Shown here piece after piece: positions 45,335 through 56,816 of a stretch of DNA of 64,000 nt. The position numbers and the translations under genes are program-made. The notes beneath the pieces are model-generated. The model ran no database searches. It saw only the letters and a program-made list of their open reading frames with translations, and was not told the origin of the DNA. Position 1 is the stretch's first letter. Each line of letters opens with the position of its first letter. Origin of the DNA: Phaseolus vulgaris (taxonomy: Eukaryota; Streptophyta; Magnoliopsida; Fabales; Fabaceae); assembly GCF_000499845.2 (NCBI RefSeq), contig NC_023758.2, positions 29,910,525-29,974,524 on the forward strand, in the 5' to 3' direction.

Positions 45335-48300
45335 AAAATAAAAATATATTAACTAGAAATAAAAATATTAATATAAATGCAAACCTAAGCTATTAATAAC
45401 CCTCTTTACAATCATACACCATATTTGCCACTTCAAATAGAAATGAAACTTTATGGGTACAATTTCTGCCACACCCTCCCCAATATAAAAACCAAAAAGA
45501 TAGAGTTGGACACATCCATTCGGGAGGAAAAAAAATTAGGTACAACGTACACATGTTTATTGAATATAAAAATCGCGAGTTGATAAACACGAATAAAAAT
45601 TGACAATTTATTGAAATATTTTAAATTCCATTGTTATTACATGTTTATTGCTCTTTCATTTCACAAGCATGACTTTTGACGGAGAATTTGGAATTATTTA
45701 AGTTGTTTAAGCATTGGAAGTGGCAACACTCCGAGAGCTAGAATATAAATTGGTGGCTATTATTCGTTATTTCATTTTCACCTCATGAAATTAACAAAGA
45801 TGAGTAAAGTATTCTGGGGTTGGAATAGTAAGTTATTGTGATTCCATATACTAAAATTTTTTGGATGGAAGAGTTTGGTATTATAGTGGTTAAGGCAATA
45901 TAGCTGAAAAAAGTTAAAAGCAATAATTGATCACGAATCAACACTATAATTGGAGCAAGTTCTGCAGACACTTCCAAATTGTCTGCCAGTTAGGAAAAAA
46001 AGTCCCAGAGTAAACCCATAATGAACAGGAATATTTTCAGTATATATTCATATTCACCTGGGACCATAACTAATCTGGTCCCTGTAAGGTGGATTTACTA
46101 GTTATTGAAAATCCCACTCAACACCAAAACCTTAGAAAGGGAGTGTGCGTGCACCTAGTTATTCCAGTTTCACCGCTCTAGATTACGTACTCAAATAAGA
46201 AAGTGGTTCTAAAGTTACAATTGAGTATGCTTTTTGCATTCTGCACTCTTCTATGGACACTAAAAAACACCATACCCTATTACCCATACTCAATAATGGA
46301 CCTATAATATAGTATTTACGTGTAACATCTCTTTAAACAGATTACAAAATCCTATTATTCCCACATTCCATGCTGTTTATCATCTACTTTACATATTTCC
46401 AACATCTCTCAAAAAAAACTATCCTTTTCTTTATAATTGTCTTCAACAAGGAATTCTTCCTTAATTTAATGGAAACTATCACCAATTAATCTTGATAATT
46501 GATTCATTGAATATATTCAATGTACATTTTAATGTCTTAAAATTATATATTTTTTTTTGAAGATTATAGAATTTAACTTAGAAAGTTGAAGATAATCTTT
46601 TCAAGATATCTTGAAAATGTAACAAGTATTAATTATCCATTATCTTTTTAAGATGAAGTATTTTTCTCATTCTCTATGTGTTGGTGTTTTACAAATAATG
46701 CAGACCAAAGTTTGTTGGTGTTTTACAAATAATGCAGACCAAAGTTTGTTGTTTTTTTTGAAAGTATTAAAAAGAAAGAAAGTTTTACGAGTAAAAGACT
46801 TGAACGATGGAAAAAAAAACAATTTATTTTAAAACACTTCAAAACTTAAATACTAATATCCATGATCCTTAATCATAGTTGAAACAAAGATTGGATCTCA
46901 AAAAATAAGCAAAGAAACTCACGGTTAAAAGAAAGAAAATAACTAACTCCCGAAATCAAGAAACACTACTTTGACTCAATCGAACATTAACAAAACATAA
47001 AAGGAATAAGTGACAAAATTCTTAAACACGTGACTTAACACTATATAAAGTATATAAAAGAAATTTGTGAGGAAGAGAAAAACAAGCAAACGAAAAGAAC
47101 AATATAGAGTAATAGAGAGTTGATATCTACCATAAACATAGAGAGTAATGAGAAAGTTGATATCCACCATAGTGAAATTAAAAATCTTAGTGAGATGCTA
47201 GAAAGATATTGTATTTCATCCTTGTTGGATGATATTAAGTGTTACTTTTAAAGTGAGAGAAACAAATATTATAATCTTACTTTCATAGTAAAAACATTTT
47301 TGGACGGTGAATTTTTATTTCTCAAATTTAGAAAATTTTGAAGATTTTTCTACTTTAATTTTTTTTTTTTTGGTTATTAGTTAGATAAATGTCCATTTTG
47401 TTTCGTATTAAATTTGATATATCTATGAAGATATTCGTGCTTTGGTCAATCACCTAATGGTAATTAACCTATTCATTCTACTAGAACCAAACTAGGCTGG
47501 TTCATATCTGCATGAAGGCTTTAAGAGACATAATCTATATAATTTCTAACTCTATCTCAAAAAAGTATACTATATTCCACAGAAAAAAAGACCATGAGAC
47601 TGAACATTTCTGCACATATTTTGGGTGTTAAGAGTGTCACTCAACGGATTTAGAAATCATACGAAGAAAAATGTCAGAGAAATTTGGTAATTACTTATTT
47701 TTGCGTGCTAGGACTAATGGAGCTGAAACATTTTAGAGTCAATTAGGAGTATATTCTTGTGCATTAACTAGTATTTTCCCCAAGTTTAACCACTCTGCTA
47801 AAACACAAGTAAAGAGAATGAAGCCAACAACATATTATATTCAACAGTCCAATAAAAAGAGAATTGTTCAATGGTTATGTCCTCTCCATATATGTTATGC
47901 ATCATTCCAGCCGTTCACAAAGCTTATATTGTATCTAAATTCTCATATATCAGGTTGATATCAACTCCACCTTAGACTCAACTAAGAAGTAATACAAAAT
48001 AAGAGCACATTATATCGTTGAGCAGTGAGCACATAAACTGCATCAAGATTAAAGGAAGTCTTGTGCAGGTACAATGGAGAGGATGGAATTATGATCCTTA
48101 TGAGATTTACCAAATAACAAAAAATGTTGAAAATATAATAAAATATCAGTGTTTGAAGTCATTATACAAGAACAGATAGCAATATATTTGTAAAAAAGCT
48201 TATATATAGCAGTATATTTGTAAGAATTATAGCCTTAAATTTATACGTACTTTATGGCTTCTCTTGAATTCTGAAAATCTAGCATAGAATTATTTACAAC

Positions 48301-49440
48301 TATATGAAACTAATTCACCGCCTTTAGTACACTTATAAAACGGACTTAATTTTAAAAGTAGTTGAATCTTATTAAATTAGTTTATAAAATAAGTTTTTTC
48401 ACATTTAAATCAATATGAAATCTTCAACAATATCAAATTATAAAATCTTTGTAACTCTTCTGTTTTAACTACATTTTCTAATACAATTCCTATATCGTGA
48501 TTTTGTTCCAAAGAAACTTATAAATATATCTTCTGGTAGTGAGTCAAAAGAGTTACACAGTTCATCAGCTTGCCATCAGAAACATATCTGTTTCTTACTA
48601 CTGTCTTTTTTCTTCACCTATTCTGTTTGATAAACTACAAGTAGGGGTCATTTACACAACATATCATCCTCTACATGTAAATCTATTTATTATAAAAACA
48701 CACACAGAAATCAGATTGGATCAAATTCATTTGTTTAACTTTATGGATAATTAATAGTTTGTGTATTATTTTTTAAAATATAATGAATACGGTTATTAAC
48801 ATGAAACAAATTAAAATTAATTTAATAATGTCTCAGAAGTCAGAACTTTACAGATTGTGCAAAAGATTATATAACAGAGACGAGTAATCCTGCCGCTGGT
48901 TCATGTATATAGTAATTTGTAATTCTAAAGAGTGAAAGACAGAAGCAAACAACTGGAGAACTTGATTCTCAATCTTTTTCAACACACCCTCCCTAGCCTA
49001 AGATTAATACTTCATTTCAATTCCCAGTCAAGAAATCTAAACTAGTACTATAGCTAGCTACCATGCATTGCTGGATGTTTGTACACAACACACAAACATT
49101 TTTATAGTCAGAAATTTTTACAGATGAATTGGGAACACCAGTAATCCTGCAGGAAATTAATAGAGGAACAATGCACACTATAAAGATAGGGGGGAAAACA
49201 ATCACAGGAATAATACGATTTTTTTCTGTGAAATTGAGCAGTTCTGGTTTTCACAACAAAATTAATTCTTCATTTCTTGTTATTCCGTACAAATAATTCT
49301 TAGGATAAAACTTAGATCACATGTTAAACGACTTGAATCACCTCCATTCAACCTAACAAAAATCCTAACACATTTTAGTATACGTATTTAAAATTGGTTT
49401 ATTTTAAGAACATAATTTTTTACATTATGAACCTCATGGT
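45335..49440. other. AT-rich intergenic stretch, no gene seen
   Basis: Apart from the 34-bp duplication at 46681 no repeat, coding frame or RNA gene is recognisable. The short frames at 45393-45977, 46976-47170, 48539-48754 and 49017-49205 have no domain. Confidence 0.5.
46681..46748. repeat. Perfect 34-bp tandem duplication
   Basis: 46681-46714 and 46715-46748 are identical (TTGGTGTTTTACAAATAATG and onward). Confidence 0.97.
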
Positions 49441-49673
49441 TCTGGAAGTTAAGGATGTTCCTCTCAAGCTTGGGCAAGATCTTGATGTACTTTTAGGTAG
49501 GGAAAATGTTAGTTGAGGCAAGGTTTGGCCAAAGGTTTAAAGATTCTTGTGTTGATTCTTTCAGGGCTCTTCAAGCTTTCTTGGAGGATTCTTGGAGATA
49601 TAGTTGACAGAAGCTAGTTTAGGCTAGGTAAGGTTTTTCTTGGTTGAAAACTTGTTACCCAGTCACTCCGCAG

Positions 49674-50117
49674 CTTACCTCTCTGTGGTCGATTTTGGAA
49701 GAGCACTTGGAAGAAGGGAAAGTGAAGAAGAGGTATGGGAAAACGATGAACCTGACTTCCACTGGGGCGTTTGCCTTGATGGCTTTGAGCTTGTCGAGAC
49801 AACTCCAACTTGGATTCGAAGTTGGTGTGAGTAACTTCTTGGTTGGATGTTTGTTGGTGACATTGATGAAGATGAGCATAAAGCTAGCTCCAATTGCCGC
49901 ATTATTCTGCTATCTGCTTCTGAATGTTCGTTCCATTTCTGATTTCTTGCTTGGAATGCGTGCACGTAGCGCCGCACAACATGCAGATGACGACGATACT
50001 GAATCTCACGACCAAGATAAGGACGATACTGATGATGATGATTATCTTGGTGGCTATTTTGAAGACTACGCTGAACCTATGGAAGACTTCTTTATCGATT
50101 TCACAGACTTGGAGTGA
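49674..50117 (+). pseudogene. Membrane-protein family, copy 2, 5'-truncated
   Basis: Homology with the 55.7 kb copy begins abruptly at CTTACCTCTCTG (49674). The frame then matches it through SILEEHLEEGKVKKRYGKTM and the following hydrophobic segments, and ends in an acidic tail (stop 50115-50117). The roughly 95 N-terminal residues, including two predicted membrane segments, are missing. The upstream in-frame codons contain no ATG; the first in-frame ATG is at 49746. Unlike copy 3 there is no frameshift in the second half. The function of the family is unknown. Confidence 0.65.
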
Positions 50118-50119
50118 TT

Positions 50120-51520
50120 AAAGATGGAAACATGATACTAGAAATGTTTATTCACGTTTGATTTCAAATATCGATGATACAGTGATGATTAAAACTTATT
50201 TAAACTTTAATTCAAATGAAATTATATATTTATAAAATAATTCATTTTAATTCTTATTTTTGGTAAAAAAAATTTAAAGCTTTTAAAAAATATATAAATA
50301 ATAATATAATATTTAATATTACTACTTAAAAAATTATCAAAATAAGACTTAAAAATTATAAATAAAAACGGTATATTATTTCTCAATTTTAATATTATCA
50401 AAATTGTGTAGTATTGAACAGTATTAATGTGAATAACTAGTTCTTTATTAAATCCAAATACATTCTATATTTTTATAATATTGAAGTTCTTTCTCTCATT
50501 ATCCCTGTTTTGTTGTTGTCCTCAGTGTAAGGAAATGGGCATTTTAAAATATTTGTATGATTAATAAACTTAAGAAGATTTTTTCTGTAAAACTTGACAA
50601 AAGCATAATTAAAACAAAAACGTGTACAAAATTAATAAATAAAAAAGGGTTTTTAAGAAGATGATAACATTTTTATACTAATTTGACTAATAACATTATT
50701 CTATTATTTTGAATATTATATTATTGAAAATGTGTGAGACAAAGATAAATGATTATTTAATTAGTTTGTTTGACGGTTTAAACAATTTAGAAAATCTTTA
50801 ATGAATCTTTAACTAAATATGCATACTTAGTAAATTTTTGTTAAACTTTTCAACACATCTTATAATGTTTATTATCATCAAAATCCATAGACTCTCGTAT
50901 TAAGAGAGATCATTTAAAGGGTGATAGACAGTTTAAAGAGAGATAAATCGTATAACGTTTTAATAATGGCATTGACAACGAATGAGGCTTAACATAAACA
51001 TTTGACTTTGTGTTTGAACACCAATAAATATTACTTACGGGTTCATCAAGGTAGTTGTCATAGGTGTCATTGCAGTTGGGACAGTTGTAGTTAGGTTGAT
51101 GTAGAGGTTGGAGCTACATGCAAACTCCCTCTGAAGATCAACCAAGATGTCCTTGTAACGGCAAAAGCGCCCATGTAAGCGCCCATGTTAGCTCAAAGCT
51201 TCTTGCAATCAAAGTCTTTCCCATGAATTCTTCATAGAAACAAGACTAAGCCAAAAATAAAAGTGTTAAGCAAGAAAAAGCTAAAAATATGAGTCTTAAC
51301 CAAGAAAAGGGCAACAAGGTCCTCAACAAGGAGCACATTAAAAAGACCTTTGTTGCTTAGGAATCTTGGGAGATTCTTTAAGATCTTGATGTTTATCTTA
51401 TCTTTGGCATTAAGAAGATACTTGATCCTTTTAGCATATCTTTGTTAGTATAAGGAGAATTGAGAGGAAGAATAGAAAACAATTTTTTTCTAGTATGCTT
51501 AAAAACAAATTCTTAAATTT
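50120..51520. other. AT-rich spacer, no gene seen
   Basis: No coding domain or repeat recognised. 51040-51450 is less AT-rich but has no open frame of note. Confidence 0.5.
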
Positions 51521-51524
51521 TTTA

Positions 51525-51908
51525 TTATAAATTGTGAACAAAGAACCATATTGAGCACCATTCATAGAACACCCAACTGACTTTTGAATAATGTTTTAAT
51601 AGATAAAGATACATAAATTTATTAATAGTGAAATTAGTATTTACAAAGTATTTGACTTCATGGTCCTCAGCATTCAACTCTCTCGAAGGGAGAAAGGAAA
51701 TAAAAATATCAAAATAGTTGTAGAAAAAATCATATACAAATGTAAAATCTTCCACATTGATTTTGAGTTTCACATAGACTCTCTCTCTAGGTTCATAGGC
51801 CTCCACCATGATAAACTCACTCATTTTATCAAATTCAACATTAAAGGAAGAAACAAACTTTTCTACAACTTCATAAAGGTAAACAGAAAATGAAGAAGAT
51901 GAAGTCAT
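51525..51908 (-). pseudogene. 127-codon ORF, possibly a fragment of a gypsy-type transposon protein
   Basis: The ATG (51908-51906) lies directly beside the left target duplication of the Copia element at 51914. The protein has an N-terminal serine run (MTSSSSFS) and a stretch FVYDFFYNYFDIFISFLPS that weakly resembles FFYMYTCFFYDLHVSLPF in the outer-element protein at 17.1-17.2 kb. If so it is the start of a related PF04195-like gene, broken after about 70 residues. The alternative is an unrelated chance frame. It was apparently split from its promoter by the Copia insertion. Confidence 0.35.
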
Positions 51909-51913
51909 GATAA

Positions 51914-52215
51914 TGTTGATTTTGGCTTAATCCCAAGTCCCACATCGGTGGGTTCATTGTTTGGGAAGGAGGTTTGAGGGTTATAAATTAAACTCTTCTC
52001 CTTCACTGTAATATCTTCTCTCATAATAATAAAAGTGAGTTGTTTTTGTTGTGCTCGGAGATTAGGCTAAACAGGCCGAACTCCGTTAACAATTTTCGGG
52101 TGTGTTTTTTCCTCTTTATCTCTTTTATTATTCCGCTTTATTTATTCAATATTATTTGTCGGGTAGCTCTGTTAGGGTTTTATTTTAGTGGGAAAATTTC
52201 CCGTTTTTCCCAACA
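51914..52215 (+). repeat. 5' LTR of the deletion-derivative Copia (302 bp)
   Basis: TGTTGATTTTGG...CCCAACA. Contains TTATAAATTAAACTC, a possible TATA region, near 51980. Confidence 0.9.
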
Positions 52216-52217
52216 AG

Positions 52218-52231
52218 TGGTATCAAGAGCC
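52218..52231 (+). other. Primer-binding site, tRNA-Met type with one extra base
   Basis: TGGTATCAAGAGCC, two bases after the LTR; one more A than the usual TGGTATCAGAGC. Confidence 0.85.
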
Positions 52232-52294
52232 GAAGGTTCGCCTTGGGTTGTTTGAAATTATTTGTAATATTGAATATTATATTTTGAGTTTGTA

Positions 52295-54916
52295 ATGGCA
52301 AATCAAGAAGAAGAAGCCAAGGATGTATCCAGAGTGTCGGGCTCCTCTTCATCATGGTCGAGGTTCCTGGTGTCCACCTTGAAATTGGCGGTGGAAATAT
52401 TTGATGGCACTGGACATTTTGGCATGTGGCAAGGAGAGGTCTTGGACTCTCTTTTTCAGCAGGGTCTTGATATTGCTATTGAAGGAGAGAAACCAAAAGA
52501 GGTAGAGGAGAAAGATTGGAGCATCATCAACCGGTTGGCATGCGGAACTATTCGATCCTGCCTGTCCAGAGAGCAGAAGTACGCTGTAAAAAACGAGACT
52601 TCTGCACACAAACTGTGGAAGGCATTGGAGGACAAGTTTCTGAAGAAGAGTGGTCAGAACAAGCTCCTGATGAAGAAAAGGTTGTTCCGATTTGACTACC
52701 AACAAGGTACTACTATGAATGCACACATCACTATGTTTAATCAATTAGTAACAGACCTGTTGAATTTAGATGTGAAGTTTGAGGATGAGGATGTGGCTTT
52801 GATGTTGTTATCATCTCTTCCTGATGAATTTGAACATTTGGAGACTACGCTCCTTCACGGGAAGGAGAATGTGTCGTTAGATGCTGTTTGTTCTGCTTTA
52901 TATAGTCATGAATTGAGAAAGCAGGATAAGATGAAAACCAAATCAACGACATCAGAAGAAGCATTGGTGGCAAGAGGTCGTCAGCAAAGCCAAACAAAGG
53001 AGAGAAGAGGGATGTCTAAGTCTAAAGGTCGAGCCGTTGCCAAAGATGAGTGTGCTTTCTGTCATGAGAAAGGACACTGAAAGAAAGACTGTCCAAAACT
53101 GCAGAAGAAAGAGAAGGTTCCGCAAGATGCAAATGTTGCAGAATGCAAAAGTGATGTGGAATCAGATATCTCTTTAATTGTCTCGCTTTCAGCATCATCG
53201 TATCCAGATGAGTGGATATTGGATTCAGGTTGTACCTATCATATGTGTCCAATTCGGGATTGGTTCTTTGAATTTCAAGAACTTGATGGCGGGGTTGTTT
53301 ACATGGGTAATGATAATCCATGTAAGACAGCTGGGATAGGTTCAATCAAGCTGCGGAATCATGATGGATCCACCAGAATTTTGCGGGATGTACGGTACGT
53401 GCCAAAGTTGAAGAAGAATCTCATCTCATTGGGGGCTTTAGAATCTAAAGGCCTAGTCGTGACGATGCGAGATGGAATTCTTAAAGCAACTTCAGGAGCA
53501 CTGGTGATGTTGAAAGGCGTGATGAAGAACAATTTGTATTACTATCAAGGTAGTACAGTGGTGGGGACAGTAGCGGCAGCAACTTCTAGCTCTAAGAAGG
53601 ATGCTGAGGCAACAAAGTTGTGGCATATGAGGTTGGGACATGCTGGAGAGAAATCCTTGCAAATTCTTACCAAGCAGGGATTGTTGAAAGGTACGAAGGC
53701 TTGCAAACTTGAATTTTGTGAGCATTGTGTTCTGGGAAAACAACGAAGAGTGAAGTTTGGCACTGCAATTCACAATACCAAGGGTATTCTGGATTATGTG
53801 CATTCAGATGTGTGGGGACCTGCCAAGACTCCGTCAATCGGAGGTAGGCATTATTTTGTCACTTTTGTGGATGATTTTTCCAGGAGAGTTTGGGTGTTTA
53901 CTATGAAGAACAAAAATGATGTGCTTGAAATTTTCCTTAAGTGGAAAGATGAAGTTGAAAACCAGACAGGAAGGAAGATTAAGGTTCTCCGAACCGACAA
54001 TGGAGGAGAATACAAGAGTGATCCGTTCCTGAAGGTATGCCAAGATTGTGGCATAGTTCGGCACTTCACTGTTAGAAAAACACCACAGCAGAATGGGGTG
54101 TCAGAGCGTATGAACAAGATACTTGTGGAGAAAGTTCGTTGTATGTTGTCTAATGCTGAGTTAGGCAGAGAGTTTTGGGCAGAGGCTGTGACATACGTTC
54201 AACATCTCGTCAATCGTTTGCCATCATCTGCTATAGATGGAAAAACCCCGTTAGAGGTATGGTCTGGAAAACCTGCAACTGATTATGATTCTTTGCATGT
54301 TTTTGGTTCTATTGCATATTATCAAGTGATTAAATCAAAGTTGGATCCACGGGCAAAGAAGGCTCTTTTCATGGGCTTTAGTCCTGGAGTGAAGGGATAC
54401 CGTTTGTGGTGTCTAGAGGCAAAGAAGACGATTATCAGCAGGGATGTTACCTTTGATGAATCTGCCATGTTAAAGAAGGTAAATCCAGAAGGAGCTGATA
54501 GTACTCCGCAACAGGTGGAGTGTGCCCGGAAGCAGGTGGAGTTTGAGCCGACAGTGGTGATCCCAACACGAAATACCACAAGTGACTCTCCTATGGCAGA
54601 AGAAGAGTCAGATGAGGAAGAGGTTCCTACCCAAGAATCTCAACAACAATCAGCGCCAATTGCAGTTAGAAGACAGAGACGAGATATTCATAAGCCTGCT
54701 CGTTTCATGGATATGGTTGCCTATGCACTTCCAGTTGTTGATGACATTCCATCCACTTACCCAGAAGCCATTCTGAGTTCAGAGAGTGGTAATTGGGCGG
54801 GTGCGATGGAAGAGGAGATGCAGTCTTTGAAGAAGAACAAGACGTGGAAGTTGGCACAATTACCAAAAGGTAAGAAGGCAATTGGGTGCAAATGGGTATT
54901 TGCAAAGAAAGAATAA
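52295..54916 (+). pseudogene. Copia Gag-Pol pseudogene with stop in the zinc knuckle and deleted RT/RNase H
   Basis: ATG at 52295. UBN2-type Gag is intact to CAFCHEKGH, where TGA at 53078-53080 replaces the expected tryptophan codon inside the zinc knuckle. The same frame then continues: protease WILDSGCTYH (about 53212), GAG-pre-integrase LWHMRLGHA, and integrase with HSDVWGP, RTDNGGEY and TPQQNGVSERMNK (D, D and E all present). It ends just inside the reverse transcriptase (GCKWVFAKKE, stop at 54914-54916). The following bases read RYKAR in another frame and then jump to the 3' end, so RT and RNase H were removed by a deletion. Confidence 0.9.
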
Positions 54917-55098
54917 TTTTCTAATAAAGAAGATGTTCGCTACAAGGCAAGGTGGTTACAAGGGCCAAGTTTGAATATTTTTCACATTTGAAGTTGGCGC
55001 CCGGAGGCGCAAATTTGAAGCACTGTAAAGTTTGTTTTTGTTATGTTGTGAGAAGATTTGTTTTAGGTGGGACTTGAAATTAAGCCAAGGTGGAGATT

Positions 55099-55312
55099 TG
55101 TTGATTTTGGCTTAATCCCAAGTTCCACATCGGTGGGTTCATTGTTTGGGAAGGAGGTTTGAGGGTTATAAACTAAACTCCGTTAACAATTTTCGGGTGT
55201 GTTTTTTCCTCTTTATCTCTTTTATTATTCCGCTTTATTTATTCAATATTATTTGTCGGGTAGCTCTGTTAGGGTTTTGTTTTAGTGGGAAAATTTCCCG
55301 TTTTTCCCAACG
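55099..55312 (+). repeat. 3' LTR with internal deletion (214 bp)
   Basis: Compared with the 5' LTR, the bases between two AACTC motifs are missing (TTATAAACTAAACTC joins directly to CGTTAAC). This fits a microhomology-mediated deletion of about 90 bp. Confidence 0.88.
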
Positions 55313-55745
55313 GATAACGTACATAGGCAACAAAGATAACTGAAAATGATATGGGAGGACTTGGAAAAGCTTTAGAAGAACAAGAAGAGACAAGAGAAAA
55401 AAAAAACTTGAACTTGAACGCTAAAAAATATTTTACATAAAAGACATATATATAAGACATTATGATAAAAATGTATCAGGTAACTTATATCCTACCCTAA
55501 ATATATAACCAATAATCAAACAATAAAGATAATGGTTAAATCTTAATATATGTTCTTCTGGTTTATAGTCGCCAACACATCTTCCAGCCATTTTCCTAGC
55601 CTGCCCCACACGTATTAACCCTGACTTCGTCCAAGAGTGTCCCTGTCCTAACTGTTAATTCAACTTTAAATTCTACCCCTAATTTCTATCCTAACACTCT
55701 CTTCATGTCTTCCGTTTGAACTTAGTATCCTTCCTCACAGTAACA

Positions 55746-56380
55746 ATGATAAATAGTGAGGCCTTCCAAAACTCTGTATCAAAAATCCACCCTTTGCTAT
55801 GGAGATTCACAGGCTGTGTGTCAAGCATAGTGGGGTTCACTTGTTACGCCCTCAGCCCTTCTTTCAAAGGCTTGTTCGGACAATGGAACACGCTGAAGAT
55901 CGTGGTGTACAGTGTCGTAAGCTCACTTTTATCTATCTTGATGCTGTTTGTTCCAAGATGCACATGGAGACATGGGAAAAGTTTGTTGTTGAAAGCACAT
56001 GTGAGTTTTGTGGTCTTAATGCTTACCTCTCTGTTTTCGATTTTGGAAGAGCACTACGAAGAAGAGAAATTGAAGAACGGGTATGGCAAAACGATGAACC
56101 TCACTTCCACTGTGGCGTTTGCCTTGATGGCTTTGAGCTTGTCTAGACAACTCCAACTTGAATTCGAAGTTGGTGTGACTTACTTCTTGGTTGATGTTTC
56201 TTGGCGACATTGATTAAGATGAGCCTAAAGTTAGCTCCAATTGCCGCGTTATTCTGCTATTTGCTTCTCAACATACGTTCCATTTCTGATCTCCTGGTTC
56301 AAATGCGCACCCGCGGTGCCACACAAGATGCAGATGATGATATTATTCAACCTTTGTACGCAAGGTCATCTCCTTTGTAA
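55746..56380 (+). pseudogene. Membrane-protein family, copy 3, with one-base frameshift
   Basis: ATG at 55746 begins the longest version of this family. Hydrophobic segments are at about residues 17-37, 49-69 and 84-100, then SILEEHYEEEKLKNGYGKTM and another hydrophobic block. Near 56192 one G is missing relative to copies 1 and 2 (TTGGTTGATG against TTGGTTGGATG), which leads to a stop at 56211-56213. The remaining homologous sequence stays open in the shifted frame until TAA at 56378-56380. A short acidic run (DADDD) follows, as in the other copies. No family name is recognised; the role is unknown. Confidence 0.7.
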
Positions 56381-56816
56381 TAATTTTTGTGGTTTAGATC
56401 AATGGATATTTAGATATTTTGTGGACTATTTTTTCTTTTAGACAACTATTTTAGTTTTAATTATTGTAAAATGACTTTTCATTATTTATTGAATATGATC
56501 CACCGATGTTCGTATATGATACAGAGGAGATGGAAGAACGCTCAGCAGATGCCATATTTCATTATGAAACGATGACTATTATTTCGACGTGTATTTGTTG
56601 CAGATGGATGCAGACAACTTGTAAGAACTTATTGCATATTCACTAGGAGAAAACTGTGCCATGGCTATATTTTTAATTCTCAACCAATACTAATTATAGA
56701 GGAAAGGCTCAGTACGGGGCAGACTAATATCAGATTCCCTTAACTAAACCAGAAGTAACTGTTACTGTACAGTCATGTTTAAGTGGCAATACAAATGTTT
56801 CATCCGTTCGGGAAAA

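Larger units (their letters stand above)
51914..55312 (+). mobile_element. Deletion-derivative Ty1/copia element
   Basis: 5' LTR 51914-52215, primer-binding site 52218 (TGGTATCAAGAGCC), truncated Gag-Pol, polypurine tract AAGGTGGAGATT before 55099, and 3' LTR 55099-55312. A perfect 5-bp target duplication gataa is at 51909-51913 and 55313-55317. The 3' LTR ends CG instead of CA and lacks about 90 internal bases. Most of the reverse transcriptase and all of RNase H are deleted, so it cannot move by itself. Confidence 0.92.
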
